From: Bifiguratus adelaidae
Taxonomy: Eukaryota > Mucoromycota > Endogonomycetes > Endogonales
DNA: 64,000 nt
Direction of reading: 5' to 3'
NCBI GenBank assembly: GCA_002261195.1
Contig: MVBO01000057.1
Coordinates: 1-64,000, forward strand
Part shown: positions 11,177 to 22,195 of the stretch, one piece after another
Position numbering within the stretch: the first letter of the stretch is position 1
How the letters are laid out: the number at the start of each line of letters is the position of its first letter
Notes under the pieces: generated by a model
What the model was told of the DNA's origin: nothing
The model's database searches: none
What the model saw: the letters and a program-made list of their open reading frames with translations, nothing else
Translations under genes and position numbers: made by a program

Positions 11177-12046
11177 TTATTTCCAGGGTGTGAAATAAGC
11201 GTCAGACTTGTCCTTGTAAACATGGTCATAGGCTGCGAGAGACGCGGTCTTGTACTCTTGTATGGTCTTGGCTTGCAGATTTTTGGAGTTGTAGCCAATA
11301 GACCAAAGCATAGAGGCCAGATCGTATCGTGCATCGCCATATCCACAATCAGCCCAATCCACCATGCCAACCGCAAGTAAGATGCCATCTTCCTGCCGAA
11401 AGATGACGTTTGGGAGCATGAAATCGCCATGAAGAAAGGAAATGGTATTAAACGCAGGCTGCCATAAGCCGTCATCAGCGAGCGCATGTTCCATAGCCGC
11501 GATGTTATCCAAGGCAGCTTGGGACTCGGGGCTTGTTCCTTCTTGAGCCAATCTGCGATTGTATAGCGATTTGGCCATTACTAGATGGGATTGATACCAA
11601 GATTGACTTGTTTCTCGGCTCGTTGCTCGGAGTGGCTCTATGCCATCGACTTGACAAGCATGTATCCTTTTGAGAATTGCCGCTATTTCTTTGAGTAGAT
11701 GTAGCCGTTCACTGTGATTTGCAGCCGCCCAAACTTGGCTTCCGTCGATCCCGTCAATATGCTTCAACACCGTGTACACGCTCTCTTGAGAGCTCACTGG
11801 CTCTGGCACCTCAAAAGTACCGGGATGACCAGGAAAGAGGATGGACAGTTTATCGAACTCGCGGTGTATCGCTTTCTTTGCGTAGGTGTTGCGCGCTCTC
11901 TTTACTACATACTCACCCTTGTCGGTATGTAAGACGGATACAAACGAGTTTGTGCCTATGTTGTTGTGCTCCATAGTGAAGCTATCCAGCTGTCGTTCGA
12001 GTATTGCTTGCACCTCCGGAGGCAGGTCAGGCTCGCTGGAGGCCAT
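11177..12046 (-). CDS. Aminoglycoside phosphotransferase (APH) fold kinase
   Basis: Single-exon protein of 289 residues with the APH/choline-kinase-like fold. The nucleotide-binding Lys is probably in EYVVKRARN (about residue 48). The Brenner loop reads FLHGDFMLPNVIF (HGDxxxxN, about residue 207), and the metal-binding motif is VDWADCGYGDARYDLA (DFG equivalent, about 230). Catalytic residues look complete. Substrates of fungal APH-fold proteins are mostly unknown; some resemble macrolide kinases or fructosamine/homoserine kinase relatives. There is no reason from context to assume drug resistance. ATG at 12046 lies 71 bp from the divergent AIG2-like gene, and the stop is 55 bp before the METTL start on the same strand. 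Confidence 0.8.
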   Translation of the reverse strand: MASSEPDLPPEVQAILERQLDSFTMEHNNIGTNSFVSVLHTDKGEYVVKRARNTYAKKAIHREFDKLSILFPGHPGTFEVPEPVSSQESVYTVLKHIDGIDGSQVWAAANHSERLHLLKEIAAILKRIHACQVDGIEPLRATSRETSQSWYQSHLVMAKSLYNRRLAQEGTSPESQAALDNIAAMEHALADDGLWQPAFNTISFLHGDFMLPNVIFRQEDGILLAVGMVDWADCGYGDARYDLASMLWSIGYNSKNLQAKTIQEYKTASLAAYDHVYKDKSDAYFTPWK

Positions 12047-12117
12047 GATTCGCTCTGCCCTGAATTAAAAGGGACTGCGCCATCTTCTAGCTTATCTAGC
12101 ACTTATCTGCACGCGAC
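12047..12117. promoter_or_regulatory. 71-bp divergent promoter, APH-fold kinase / AIG2-like gene
   Basis: Only 71 bp separate two start codons facing away from each other, so both genes must be driven from this stretch or from within their neighbours. No TATA box is seen. Confidence 0.4.
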
Positions 12118-12673
12118 ATGTCCTTGTTCTTTTATGGCACGCTCATGTCGAGTGCTGTACTTCTACGAGTACTCCTACCAGGGGAGGCTAGGCCGGATCG
12201 CCTAGAAAGCAAGGGACGAACACTGAAACTGCAGCATGCAGTCTTGGAGGTAGGTGGAATGCCAAGGTCTAAGACAAAGACTCAATAACCGTAGGGCGCC
12301 AGGAGGCATACCGTCAAGGAAGAAGTGTATCCTGCTCTGATACTGACAGTAAATGCATCTGATAAAGTCGCGGGCATGCTTTGCGAGGGCTTGAGTCCCA
12401 GTGATATTGATCTTTTGGATCGATTTGAAGGCTCGGTAAGATGCCGTACGGAAGGCGGGTACAACTGGACTAATGCAATCACCCTTATAACAGGAATACG
12501 AAAGGCGATCGGTCAAGATTTTGGCACAGGACGGCCAAGTTCCCAGCACCCAGGTGTACGTGTGGATAGCTCCAAGAGAGCATTTGGACTCCCAAGAGTG
12601 GGATTTCGAACATTTCAAGACAGCCAAACAGGCTGCTTGGTTGGCGTACTCGGATGAATTCACGCCACTATGA
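12118..12673 (+). CDS. AIG2-like / gamma-glutamylcyclotransferase-fold protein
   Basis: Small three-exon gene (12118-12249, 12295-12435, 12494-12673), 150 residues. It opens with the family hallmark MSLFFYGTLM, the YGTL loop that forms the phosphate/product pocket. Further family blocks are VYPALILT, the catalytic-Glu region DIDLLDRFEG (E in FEG) and the following YERRSV. The fold is shared by AIG2 and GGCT proteins, which release 5-oxoproline from gamma-glutamyl amino acids. AIG2 members have uncertain substrates, so only the fold is claimed. It converges on COQ6 with 22 bp between stop codons. Confidence 0.85.
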
Positions 12674-12695
12674 GCAGATCGCGCATCATCACATT

Positions 12696-14697
12696 CTATA
12701 AACGGTCAATATTTACAAAGCGTTCACGGGAGGGGGTTATCTTTGACTTCACATCCTCGATACCCATGGCATACTTCATGATCTCGGACTGTAGATTGTA
12801 GTATGAGGCTCTCGATTCTATCCTGTATGAAAGTGACATACCTTTAGATATCCGAAAGCATTGACACCACGTAAACCCAAGGACCGAGCCCATACCATTG
12901 GGCCAAATTCAGTACTATACAGTCGGTGAATCTTGTCACAGGCGCTCAACATAACCAGATTTCTGGCATATCGATTGGAAGCATACTGGCTTAGTAAATG
13001 AATGTTGCCTAATTGATGGTACTTTAGAACAAGTACTCATAGAGCTCAGACGTGAGGAAACCATACCTAGATCTTCGCCATGCTTGACACCATTAGTCAG
13101 CACATTGGACAACACTTGCACGTCGCGAAGGCCCTGGTTGAGTCCTTGTCCCGCCAACGGATGTATGGTATGAGCAGCATCGCTAGAGTTCTATTAAACC
13201 TCACTTCGCATGTCCATATGCCAACACTCACCCAACAAGTGCTATACGGTCCGCGACATATCGCTCCGAGTTCCGTAACCGTAGCGGAAAACTTGCTCTT
13301 GTTCCCGATTGAACGCCAATGACATGTGGAGGAAGTCTATCTTCGCGGGATGCTATTTCCTCCGATGTCTTGGACTCGTTCTGGGCCATTTGCCTCCACG
13401 AGTATTCGTCTTGCAAATCCAAACCATGCTCCGACTTCTGTATCTGCTGACAAAGATACTGTACATCCGCGGGATTCGACCGTATGGCGACATTGACGAG
13501 CGCACAGAAATCTTGCTCGGGTATGCTTTTCAGTGCTGCAGCAATGGCCGGAGTGGTGGTCCACACCATGGAGGAAATACCATGATCCAACTAATTATTA
13601 ATTTCAGCATGACTTAGGGAGGCCGTGGAAGGTTGCTTACAGGCAAAATTGCGATTGGGCCGGTAGGTAAGAAGCGTTGCCAAGCTGTGACATTCTGTGT
13701 TGCTGGATCGAGTTGCAATGTTGCAACCACACCCTGCCGATCATAATCCCAACCCAAGGATTGGATATCGGCATAGGCTCGTACCGGCGAGTTTGCACCA
13801 TCTGCACCGATCTGACAAGAAATTCCAGATAAGTTCTGAAGACATCACACAGGGTTCCAGAGAAACCTACCAACAGTTGACCAGAAATAGTTTGACCATT
13901 GCTCAATTCGAGCGATGGCCAGGCGGACAAGTCAATTGCATCTTCCTTCTCGCCATCTTTTCCTTGAGCAAATACCCGCTGTACCTTTGTGTTGTCAATT
14001 ATGTCAAATTGTTGTCCACTCTCCTGCGCAGCGCGGATTCTCTTCATGATCCCGTACTGTAGATTGACGTTCTCGGCCATGTATGCGATTGCAGGTGGTT
14101 CACTGACATTTTGATGAGTCTTCGAGAATATTGACGTATCGAACTCAATGCGTGCATCACTGATGCCGTCCCACACCTGCATATTAGTGTAGGGCCGGAT
14201 ACGATCTATGAATAAGCGATCCCACACGCCAATGTCTACGTTCATCGAACAGCTCGTCAGCAAAGCAGTGACGAACCCAAATTGAGCGACAATCACCTTC
14301 CAAGAATGTTCTTGAGGCAGGCGTGAGCGAGACGACCCTGTTTGAGTATTGCCCAGAGGTCGGGGTCCACTGTTGGACTCTACTCAAGTCCATAGCTTCG
14401 ACTAGGGCGATCTTTTTGGCTTTCATAAGCGGAGAAGACACTAAGGCAGCACGATCAGAAGTCTCTTAAGAATTGCTAGATCTACCTACCCAGCGACGCT
14501 GCCAGAGCTGCACCTGCAACACCACCTCCAAGAATGATTACATCGTAAGCGTTCACGAATTGGTTCTGAAGAGGTATATTGCGGAGGGTAGCCAAGGTCC
14601 TAGAACGATATGCATACTTTTCGATGAGCGTCTGCGTGAACGTGCTCGACCTGTAGCTCAAGCCCAACATTAGCCGGTGTCGCGCCAGTCGATGCAT
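12696..14697 (-). CDS. COQ6: Ubiquinone biosynthesis FAD monooxygenase COQ6
   Basis: Mitochondrial flavoprotein that hydroxylates C5 of the coenzyme Q ring. An FAD-binding Rossmann motif reads [19 protein letters not shown]. The middle has a [10 protein letters not shown] block (DG motif) and the C-terminal part has [19 protein letters not shown] (GD motif). Multiple short introns join in phase; the last exon ends [10 protein letters not shown] and TAG at 12696-12698. Two starts are possible. ATG 14697 gives an Arg-rich leader [18 protein letters not shown] typical of a mitochondrial presequence. ATG 14757 would overlap the start codon of the divergent polymerase gene. I prefer 14697. Confidence 0.93.
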
Positions 14698-14755
14698 GGG
14701 GGGCGCGTAGAAAAACAGGTCAATTTGTAAAAGTTGCGCAGTTCCTTGGTTTTGC

Positions 14756-16747
14756 ATGTCGGATGCATTCGTGGAAAGTGACGCAGAGGGTGACTTTCAG
14801 GAGGATATTACCGATAGTCCGGTAGTAGCGGAGACCGGAGAAGCTGACTTTTTGGATGAGGAGGAAGGTGAACACGACAACTTGTTGCAAGACCTGCAGG
14901 AAGCCAACGCGTTGCAACGAGGAAACGTGGAGTCCAATGCTGTTGACGCGCGAAAAGTTCAGCAGCCAGAGACAATTGACTCTTTCAAGACGCGTCTAGC
15001 GGGTCCGAGTACGCATAAGGCCGGACTGGATAAGGTCGACAAGCGCAAGGTTGAGGAGGTCATTTATGAGATATCCCAAGGTTCAGCCTTCTTCGAGAAT
15101 GAGCGGAGAAGAGACAAGGCAACCAGCGACAGGATTGCAGCCTTAATGGAGCGTTATGAAAAAATCAAGAACAACGATCTTACACCACACCATGTTGTCG
15201 TAGATGCGATGCTCGAGCGACTGGATCGCTCGCGTGACCTTTCTCAATACATTTGTCACATTGACATGGACGCTTTCTACGCTTCGGTCGAAGAATTGGA
15301 TAGGCCTGACCTCAAAACAAAGCCAATGGCTGTTGGAGGCATGGGAATGCTAACTACAGCCAATTACGAAGCAAGAAAATATGGTGTTCGTTCGGCTATG
15401 CCAGGTTACATTGCGGTCAAACTCTGTCCTCAACTCATCATCGTCCCCAACAACTTTGAAAAGTACATCGCCATATCTAAAAAGGTGCGAGAAGTCTTTG
15501 CGATCTACGATCCAAACTTCCAAAGTATGAGCTTGGACGAAGCCTACCTCAACATCACGGAATACGTCGAACAACACGAAATGACACCTGCATCCGTCGT
15601 CTCTGAAATTCGACAGAGAATTTTTGAGCAAACCAAGCTGACAGCAAGCGCAGGGATAGCTGCCAACAAGATGCTGGCAAAGATTTGTTCGGACGTCAAC
15701 AAACCCAATGGACAATTCCAGCTTCCGAACGATCGAGCAGCGATCATGGAGTATGTACGTGGACTGAGCGTGCGCAAGTTTCCAGGAATCGGACGTGTCA
15801 CCGAACGAGTTATGGAGAGCTTGAATGTGAAGAAATGTGAAGATATCTATACCCATCGGGGTATCCTATACCAACTTATGACCGAAGTGCATTTTGTATT
15901 CCTCATCCGTATCTACCTCGGCATCGGCTCAAACGAAGTCGCGGACGATTATGAATCGCATCGCAAAAGTGTAGGCGTAGAGCGCACCTTCTCAAATATA
16001 TCAGATCGGGCAAGTCTATACGCAAAACTGGATGACATTTCCAAGAAACTGTCGGAGCATCTTCGGGCCAAGGAACTAAAGGTGATTGAACTCGCTGAAG
16101 AGGTGAAATGCTTATACTTGGCTCTAGGGTAAAACTTTGACGTTGAAGTTTAAAAAGTCCAATTTCGAAGTATATACCAGAGCAAAAACTCTTCCGAAAT
16201 ATACCAATGCAGCAGCCGAGATCTTCGAACACGGTCAACGGGTAAGTCCTGCACATTATGTGAAATCGAACTCTAACAACCTCCAGTTGCTGGATGCCGA
16301 ATTGCCGGTCACCTTGCGACTTATGGGGTTACGAATGACAACATTACGATCAACCCATGCCAACGAGGGTTTGATGCGAGTAAGCTAAAACTTTAAATTC
16401 TTAGGCTAGTGCCGAGAACTTACTCATTCCACCAGTTCTTTTCCATTGCACCCAATGCTTCGCCCAATACTTCACCAGTTCAACCGGCACAATCCACGCA
16501 ACCACCGCAGTCAGTATCATTCCCCACAACAACAGCACCGCTACCAGGGTCACCCCCTCAAGATTATACATGTCCCATTTGTTCCGTCACCTTCCATAGC
16601 AAAGACAACCATCAATTTAATGCACACATAGATCTCTGCCTCAATCGGACAGAAGTCAAGTCCCTTGTAGCCGATGAGCGGAAACGCAAACCAATCGACA
16701 GCCCTGCACCACCCCCCCAACGTAGTATCACATCCTTCTTCAAATAG
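14756..16747 (+). CDS. POLK: Translesion DNA polymerase kappa (Y family, DinB)
   Basis: Four exons: 14756-16081, 16128-16241, 16287-16379 and 16436-16747. The N-terminal region is acidic and is followed by the Pol kappa 'N-clasp'-type helices (KVEEVIYEISQGSAFFENE). Palm motifs: HIDMDAFYASVE (metal-binding Asp pair), TTANYEARKYGVRSAMPG and SMSLDEAYLN (catalytic Asp-Glu). Helix-hairpin-helix: GLSVRKFPGIGRVTERV. The little-finger domain follows with TLTLKFKKSNFE. The C-terminus carries one C2HC ubiquitin-binding zinc finger (CPICSVTFHSKDNHQFNAHIDLC, here shown in part as CPIC...H...C) and ends in a PCNA-binding PIP box, QRSITSFFK. All catalytic acids are present, so the enzyme should be active. 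Confidence 0.95.
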
Positions 16748-17062
16748 ATATTGAGGCAAATTGGCGACACGTCCCATTGTGCAGATCCCGCCCGGAGCTG
16801 TACACAAGGTGACGTTTAGTCTCACAATCACATGTCGTCTCTTGGCTAATTCATTTTGTCATAATGAATGAATTCCCTATATAGCTTATCTCTATGCCCG
16901 GCAAGTCTTTGCTGCCACTCCGTTTACGCTTTTTAGCTTTTGACTTTTTTTGCACCTGTTACCATGAGCATATGCGCTTAACGTGCAGTCTGCTCGCTCT
17001 TTAGTTCACTAGATTACATCTGCTAGTCACTCTCATCATCTAATCCATTTGTGCTTTGGTCT
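16748..17062. other. Intergenic region between Pol kappa and protein kinase
   Basis: About 315 bases with no coding pattern. It should hold the Pol kappa 3' end and the kinase promoter. An A/T-rich run with ATTCATTTTGTCATAATGAATG around 16850-16871 forms a loose inverted repeat (CATT..AATG). No other element is evident. Confidence 0.4.
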
Positions 17063-18274
17063 ATGGCTAATGCATCGGTCATTGTTTCAACCATGATAAG
17101 TTCACCGTCGCTGCTATCTGGCTATATGCGCCTGTCTCCATCTTCTCAATCTCAGTCATTGTCCTCCTCAATGTCAACGCCTACCAGCTCAACCTCTTCA
17201 TCTCAGCCTCGTTATGCCATTGATCCGACCAGTCAACGGATGATGTCGGATACTGCCTTGGTCGACTTTGGCACAAGGATACGAGATGGAAAGCCGTTTG
17301 CCTTCAAAACGATTAAAAACAAAGCGTTCGCCACTCGGGAAGTCGAAATCCTACGTCATTTGGGAACCTGTAACAACACGATTTGGCTCGAAGATGATTT
17401 CATCAACGACGCCAAGGAACACGTTCTTGTGCTTCCCGTTCTTCGTTCGGTGAGCATTGTGGAGCAAGGTCTAGTCGATATCCAGCGCCATTTCAAGGAG
17501 ATTATCAGCGCTTTGGCAGCCATTCACGACAAGGATGTTGTTCACCTCGACGTGACCCCCGCGAATTTGATGCAGGATGACGAAGGACACCTTGTGCTTA
17601 TCGACTTCGGCTTATCCCATCGCCTCAATTCACCTTCGCACACGTCACCATGTTGTTCGCGCGGTACACAAGGCTACATCGCTCCCGAGTTCCTGCAAGA
17701 TGCCGCCAATGTCAGTACTAAAGCCGACATGTATTCGGTCGGCATCGTGCTTGGACAAATGCTCGACGGCTACCTTCCACATGACCTGGAATTGCAATAT
17801 CTCGGTGGAATGTGCGTTCGTCGAGACACTACAGATAAGATAGTGGATGGCCTCGAAGAATTTTTGGCGGCCGAGAACTTTGGTTACCATGCCCAGAGTC
17901 GGAGTCTTTCATATCCAGGAGCCACAACTGTACCTCGCGCCGCCTCAAGTTCGTATCGTTCAAGAGAGTCTGCATACCCGACACCGCTTCTCTACGCAGT
18001 CGACTTGCTTGCCAAGCTACTAAAGTCCGATGCGACCCATCGTCCAACCGCCCGCGAGTGCCTTCGACATCCGTTTCTATCTGATGAACTGAAAGCAGAA
18101 GACTTGGTTGGCACAGAGCGATCTATTGTTCAGGAGAAGGTCCGTGCCTATTGCTATTATCGCGATATGTATACGTGCGGTGGCAAACGAAGTTGGACGG
18201 AAGGTCTCTGGACCGCCACATCGCATTTCGCCTCAGTGCGTGCACCTTATTTTGAGGTGGAGCGATACCGATAA
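17063..18274 (+). CDS. Ser/Thr protein kinase, possibly CDC7-related, non-RD
   Basis: Intronless, 403 residues. A Ser-rich N-terminus of about 60 residues precedes the kinase domain. Visible: the ATP-anchoring Lys in PFAFKTIKNKA, alphaC Glu in REVEIL, catalytic loop VVHLDVTPANLM (HLD in place of HRD), LIDFGLSHR (DFG), SRGTQGYIAPEF (APE), DMYSVGIVLGQML, and RPTARECLRHPF near the end. The glycine-rich loop is not recognisable (LVDFGTRIRDG). The GTxGxxAPE pattern and the long insertion between the F-helix region and the C-terminal helices are as in CDC7 kinases, which fire replication origins, but the likeness is not decisive. ATG 17063 is the first ATG of the frame. Confidence 0.75.
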   Translation: MANASVIVSTMISSPSLLSGYMRLSPSSQSQSLSSSMSTPTSSTSSSQPRYAIDPTSQRMMSDTALVDFGTRIRDGKPFAFKTIKNKAFATREVEILRHLGTCNNTIWLEDDFINDAKEHVLVLPVLRSVSIVEQGLVDIQRHFKEIISALAAIHDKDVVHLDVTPANLMQDDEGHLVLIDFGLSHRLNSPSHTSPCCSRGTQGYIAPEFLQDAANVSTKADMYSVGIVLGQMLDGYLPHDLELQYLGGMCVRRDTTDKIVDGLEEFLAAENFGYHAQSRSLSYPGATTVPRAASSSYRSRESAYPTPLLYAVDLLAKLLKSDATHRPTARECLRHPFLSDELKAEDLVGTERSIVQEKVRAYCYYRDMYTCGGKRSWTEGLWTATSHFASVRAPYFEVERYR

Positions 18275-18454
18275 ATGTGTAAACCATGTATACTAGATCT
18301 GTGCTTTCTGTATCTTTTTCCCGTCAGTTTTTCGTTTAGAATTGGCTGTACTTTTATCAAGCAATGGCGTAGCTACCATGAACGTTTGATTGTGCATTGT
18401 CTTCGTTTGTGCAACTCTGACTTTCTTGTATATACATGCCAGAGACCGCGACGT

Positions 18455-21400
18455 TTAACAATTCTCGCAAATCCATCCACATGTGGCGTTTTCATCTCTC
18501 AACAATTGCCAAGTATCCCAATAATGTGTGTCCATCTTCATCGCGACAAGCTTAGTCACATTGGTCCGGCTGACCGTCTTGAGTCGAATGTAACCTTCCT
18601 CCTCATCATCGTCTCCGTCGTCCTCTGCGACATTGGGATGTATAGACTGGGGTTCGGCAGATTGAACCATGATCATATCATTGTCGTGAATGTCATTTTC
18701 TTCCTCTTCACGTATAATGTCAATCGACACTTTACGAAGAGGCTGTTTAAGCGTACTCGGTCTCTTGCGTCGAGCCATTTCTGCTTCGTGCGCCTTGACC
18801 GCTTGTAAAAAGGAGTCAAGATCATGTACTGGTCGACCTTGGACTTCGGTGATCCAGACGCCCGGGCGGAGAACCACACTTGCGGGAGATCCATAAAGTG
18901 TACATGAGACATAGACGCCTGTTGGGACTTCTCGGACTTGTTCCAACACGGCCTTGTAAGGGCCTTGGACGAGCGCGCCTTGCCAACCTAGGACTCGCGT
19001 GGTCTCAATACCGCTGTACTCGACCGTCGGAACCGTCACTTTCATCTCTCGATTGTCTCGCAAAATGATCTAAACACGGATATATTAGCACGAGAACATT
19101 CACCAAAGTCGCCTCTGGTCCATACCATATCCACTTTTTCCTTGTCGCTCATCTTGATCAGGTCGCGCATACCGGTAACCTCCTCCCCACACATCTCCAA
19201 TATGACATCGCCTACTCGCAATTCTCGGGCCGCTGGACTAGTCGCATCAAGAATATTCAACACATAAAGCAATGTGTGTCGTGATTTCTTAGAGCTTTCG
19301 ACTCGACTGACCCATTCATCGGATAAGCCAAGAGTTCTGGCAGCTGCGATGCGCATAGTCCAGAATTCCGCGTCCAATCCACGTATTCTTGGTTTTTCTC
19401 CACGTTTAAAGGGCTCAAGTACCGGTTGCACTAGAGATACCGCAAGACCAGACATCTCTGTAATATCCTTGCCCTTGTCATTTTGAGAGGAGTAATTGAG
19501 CCAAAGGGCTTGCACGGCGCCGTTATTGTCGCACAAAACACCACCCTGACACGCCAATGGGTCATCTATCTTGATGCCTTCCACATTCATGGCACGCCAT
19601 CGAGGGGGCGAGCATTCTTTGGTGCCGATATTGGTGATGGATGTGATAGTAGTCTTTTTCATTACCGGGGAATGATCATTTCCAACGCCCACCAATGTAA
19701 CTTCATCACCCTGACTCAGATCTTGGCTGCTGAGCTGAGCTGCTTTGACGGGCGTGGCTCCAAGTAGAGTGGCATCGTATGTGATGATACTGTAGTTGTA
19801 CATGGGATGAAGGTAAAGGAGCTTGCCGGGAATGATGATACTATTGGCGAAGGTAATGAAGATGTCGCCAGTGCTGATAGGCACCGTATCACGGTCGCAG
19901 CAAATCAAAGGAGGGTCGGTGGAAATAATGAGTCCTACACCGTAGAACTTGGGAAAAGGAACGTGAGTGGTAATCAAAAGGAGGCGCGACAGCATTGCAT
20001 ACCTGTGTGCTCTTCATACCGTCCACCAAGTATGGCAAATGGAAGTCAATGGCTACAAAAGATGGCATCAATTTCTCTGCAAGTTTCAATGAAGGATCCA
20101 GAGACGGAAAGCTAGCTGTGGCCGGGACGTAGGAATGGATAGCTGGAGGAGGAGCCATGTCCGTAAACGTCCAGGAACCCGTACAATCTAAAAGAGATAT
20201 ATGGATGAGTATGGCATTGGGCCTCGTTGTAAGTGACATTCACCATCACGGGCCGCAATTCGGAATTTGTGCCAATGGCGATCAACGTGCATAATCATGA
20301 CTTTCTCCTTGTATGCTTTACTCAGGTTGTAGAAGCGGAGAGGTACTCGCGCACCATCAGGGAGTGTTTTGATGGCTTCAACAAATGCGTCCAAATTCGG
20401 CGTTGGGATATTGTTGACGCTGACGATTACCGATTTGCGCCAGGCGGAAGCAGACGCAAGCATATGGCCCGACGTGGCAACGTAGGGACCGCCCACAGGC
20501 TGAGCGTAAGATTTTGCCAGTTGATAGGACAATTCATTGACGATGCCACCGCCAATCTCAACGAATCGATTGGGTGTGATGGAATGCAAATCTTGCACTT
20601 GCAATTCCATGTCCATGAGCTTGCGTCCACGGGATATCGTCATCGTCACCTTCTGGCCTACCGCATCGTCAATCACGGAGAAGAGATGGATGAAGTTGGT
20701 GATCATATTCCCATTCAAGCGAATAACGATGTCGCCTGGGACAAGGATACCGTCGGCTGGTCCCTTTGATAAAACGGAGCGAACGGTAAGCATACCGGTT
20801 TCTTCTGGAAATTTTTCACGAATCTCCGCTTCGATAGATGATTTCAGACCAAGTCGGCGAACATCATCATAGGGAAGATATTCGAATTCGGTTTGCAGCG
20901 TGCCTCGTGGAACAATCGAGTTCTTTTGCAAGAATTTCAGTGCTCGTTTGACACGATCCAATGGAAGATAGTAAGAAGACGATGCTTTGCTTGCTCCGCC
21001 GGCGTTTAATGCCACAGCGTGCCCTTCAATGTCCAACACTGGCGATCCACTTGACCCACCACTGGTTCCGGACGCTGCTTGCAGATAGAAGGTATTGAAG
21101 TCATTGTATTCGCCAATGCCGTAATCTGGTGCTCTACAAATGATCCCACAAAGTTAATACCGTCTTGCTCTATGCAATACCAAAATCTGGATTACCTTCT
21201 ATCCAACCTTGCGAGGGTACCCGCGAGGATGCTTAGCTTTTCACCTGCATCATTTCCCACCACTCGAATATCTAATCCGACCTTTGCCTTCTCGGGACTC
21301 AGTGGAATCTCAATCAAATCCATGAATTTGACGCGCGTGGGATCAAATTTGAGAAACCCAAAATCATGGACCGGATCACGATAAATGGGCATCAGATCAA

Positions 21401-21955
21401 CCTCTTCGTAGTTTGTCAGTACACCTTGCGCAACAATAGGCGCTGGCGACACAACATGACGATTGGATAAGATCAGACCGTTCTTGGCATCCACAATGAA
21501 GCCGGTGGCAGAGTAGGCGCCTGACGAAAACATAAGTCCGTGCTCATGGCCAGACACAATAACATGCTAGACTTACCTGATGTTTCGGAATCAAAACTTC
21601 GGACATGACTTGCTTTTATGGATACGATAGCCTTGATAGCCTTTTCCAAAGTCGGTTCCCACGAATTTGGTTTAAAGGGGACGTAAGTACCCGTTCCTCC
21701 GCCCATATTTGCCGAAAAGCCATCGAATCCACCGTCTAGGGGATAGGAACCGAGAGAATATCGTGGCATTTGTAGCTGCCAGGCTAGAGTTCCATAGGCT
21801 AGGGATTTTGATCTCGATCTGAATGGGTGCGCGCTCTTAGGTGGTAAACCTTGCTCCATCCTTGTGGCCGTCTGTGGCTTACTTCCCGGCACCGACGTAA
21901 GAGAGTGATCTGCTGAAGTCTTTCTGCTGAAATCCTCGGGTGTCGGATGACCCAT
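18455..21955 (-). CDS. NMA111: Nma111-type tandem HtrA serine protease
   Basis: Nuclear HtrA-family protease with two protease-PDZ units. The first protease half has a full triad: His in SNRHVV, Asp in VHDFGFL and Ser in [16 protein letters not shown] domains follow (e.g. [17 protein letters not shown]). The second half lacks the serine ([13 protein letters not shown]), as is known for this family. A C-terminal PDZ and an acidic tail end in CGWICENC. Introns at 21576-21521, about 21208-21138, 20246-20189, 20013-19954 and about 19122-19070 join in phase; the segment reading [14 protein letters not shown] is intronic. Start ATG 21955 (MGHPTPEDF). In yeast it degrades the apoptosis inhibitor Bir1. 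Confidence 0.93.
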
Positions 21956-22195
21956 AACTCCGCCTCTCAATCTATGCGAGCTAATTTAGCTATACAATAT
22001 TTTCAAAGGCAATAGTACAAGTAACGATAACTGCGTACTGAAACAAAGTCGAGCAAGATGGACAAACAAACAGGTCAAAGTTCTCTGTACAATCTATTCG
22101 TGTGTCCAAGAGTTAAACAAGCAATGTTGAGCAGAAAAAAGTTCGTGGCATAGACACATTTGTGACTTGCAAATTTGCTAGTCAAGTGATTGATT

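Noticed and set aside
12100-17000. COQ6, Pol kappa and AIG2-like genes as a functional cluster
   Set aside because: They share no pathway; closeness reflects overall compactness.
18275-18808. Plus-strand hydrophobic open frame
   Set aside because: It covers the 3' part of Nma111 on the other strand and has no ATG-supported promoter or family pattern.
19963-20013. Apparent new start ([14 protein letters not shown]) splitting Nma111 in two
   Set aside because: GTATGC donor and CCCAAG acceptor remove it in phase (KSTQ|FYGVGL), so it is intron, and the two halves are one gene.
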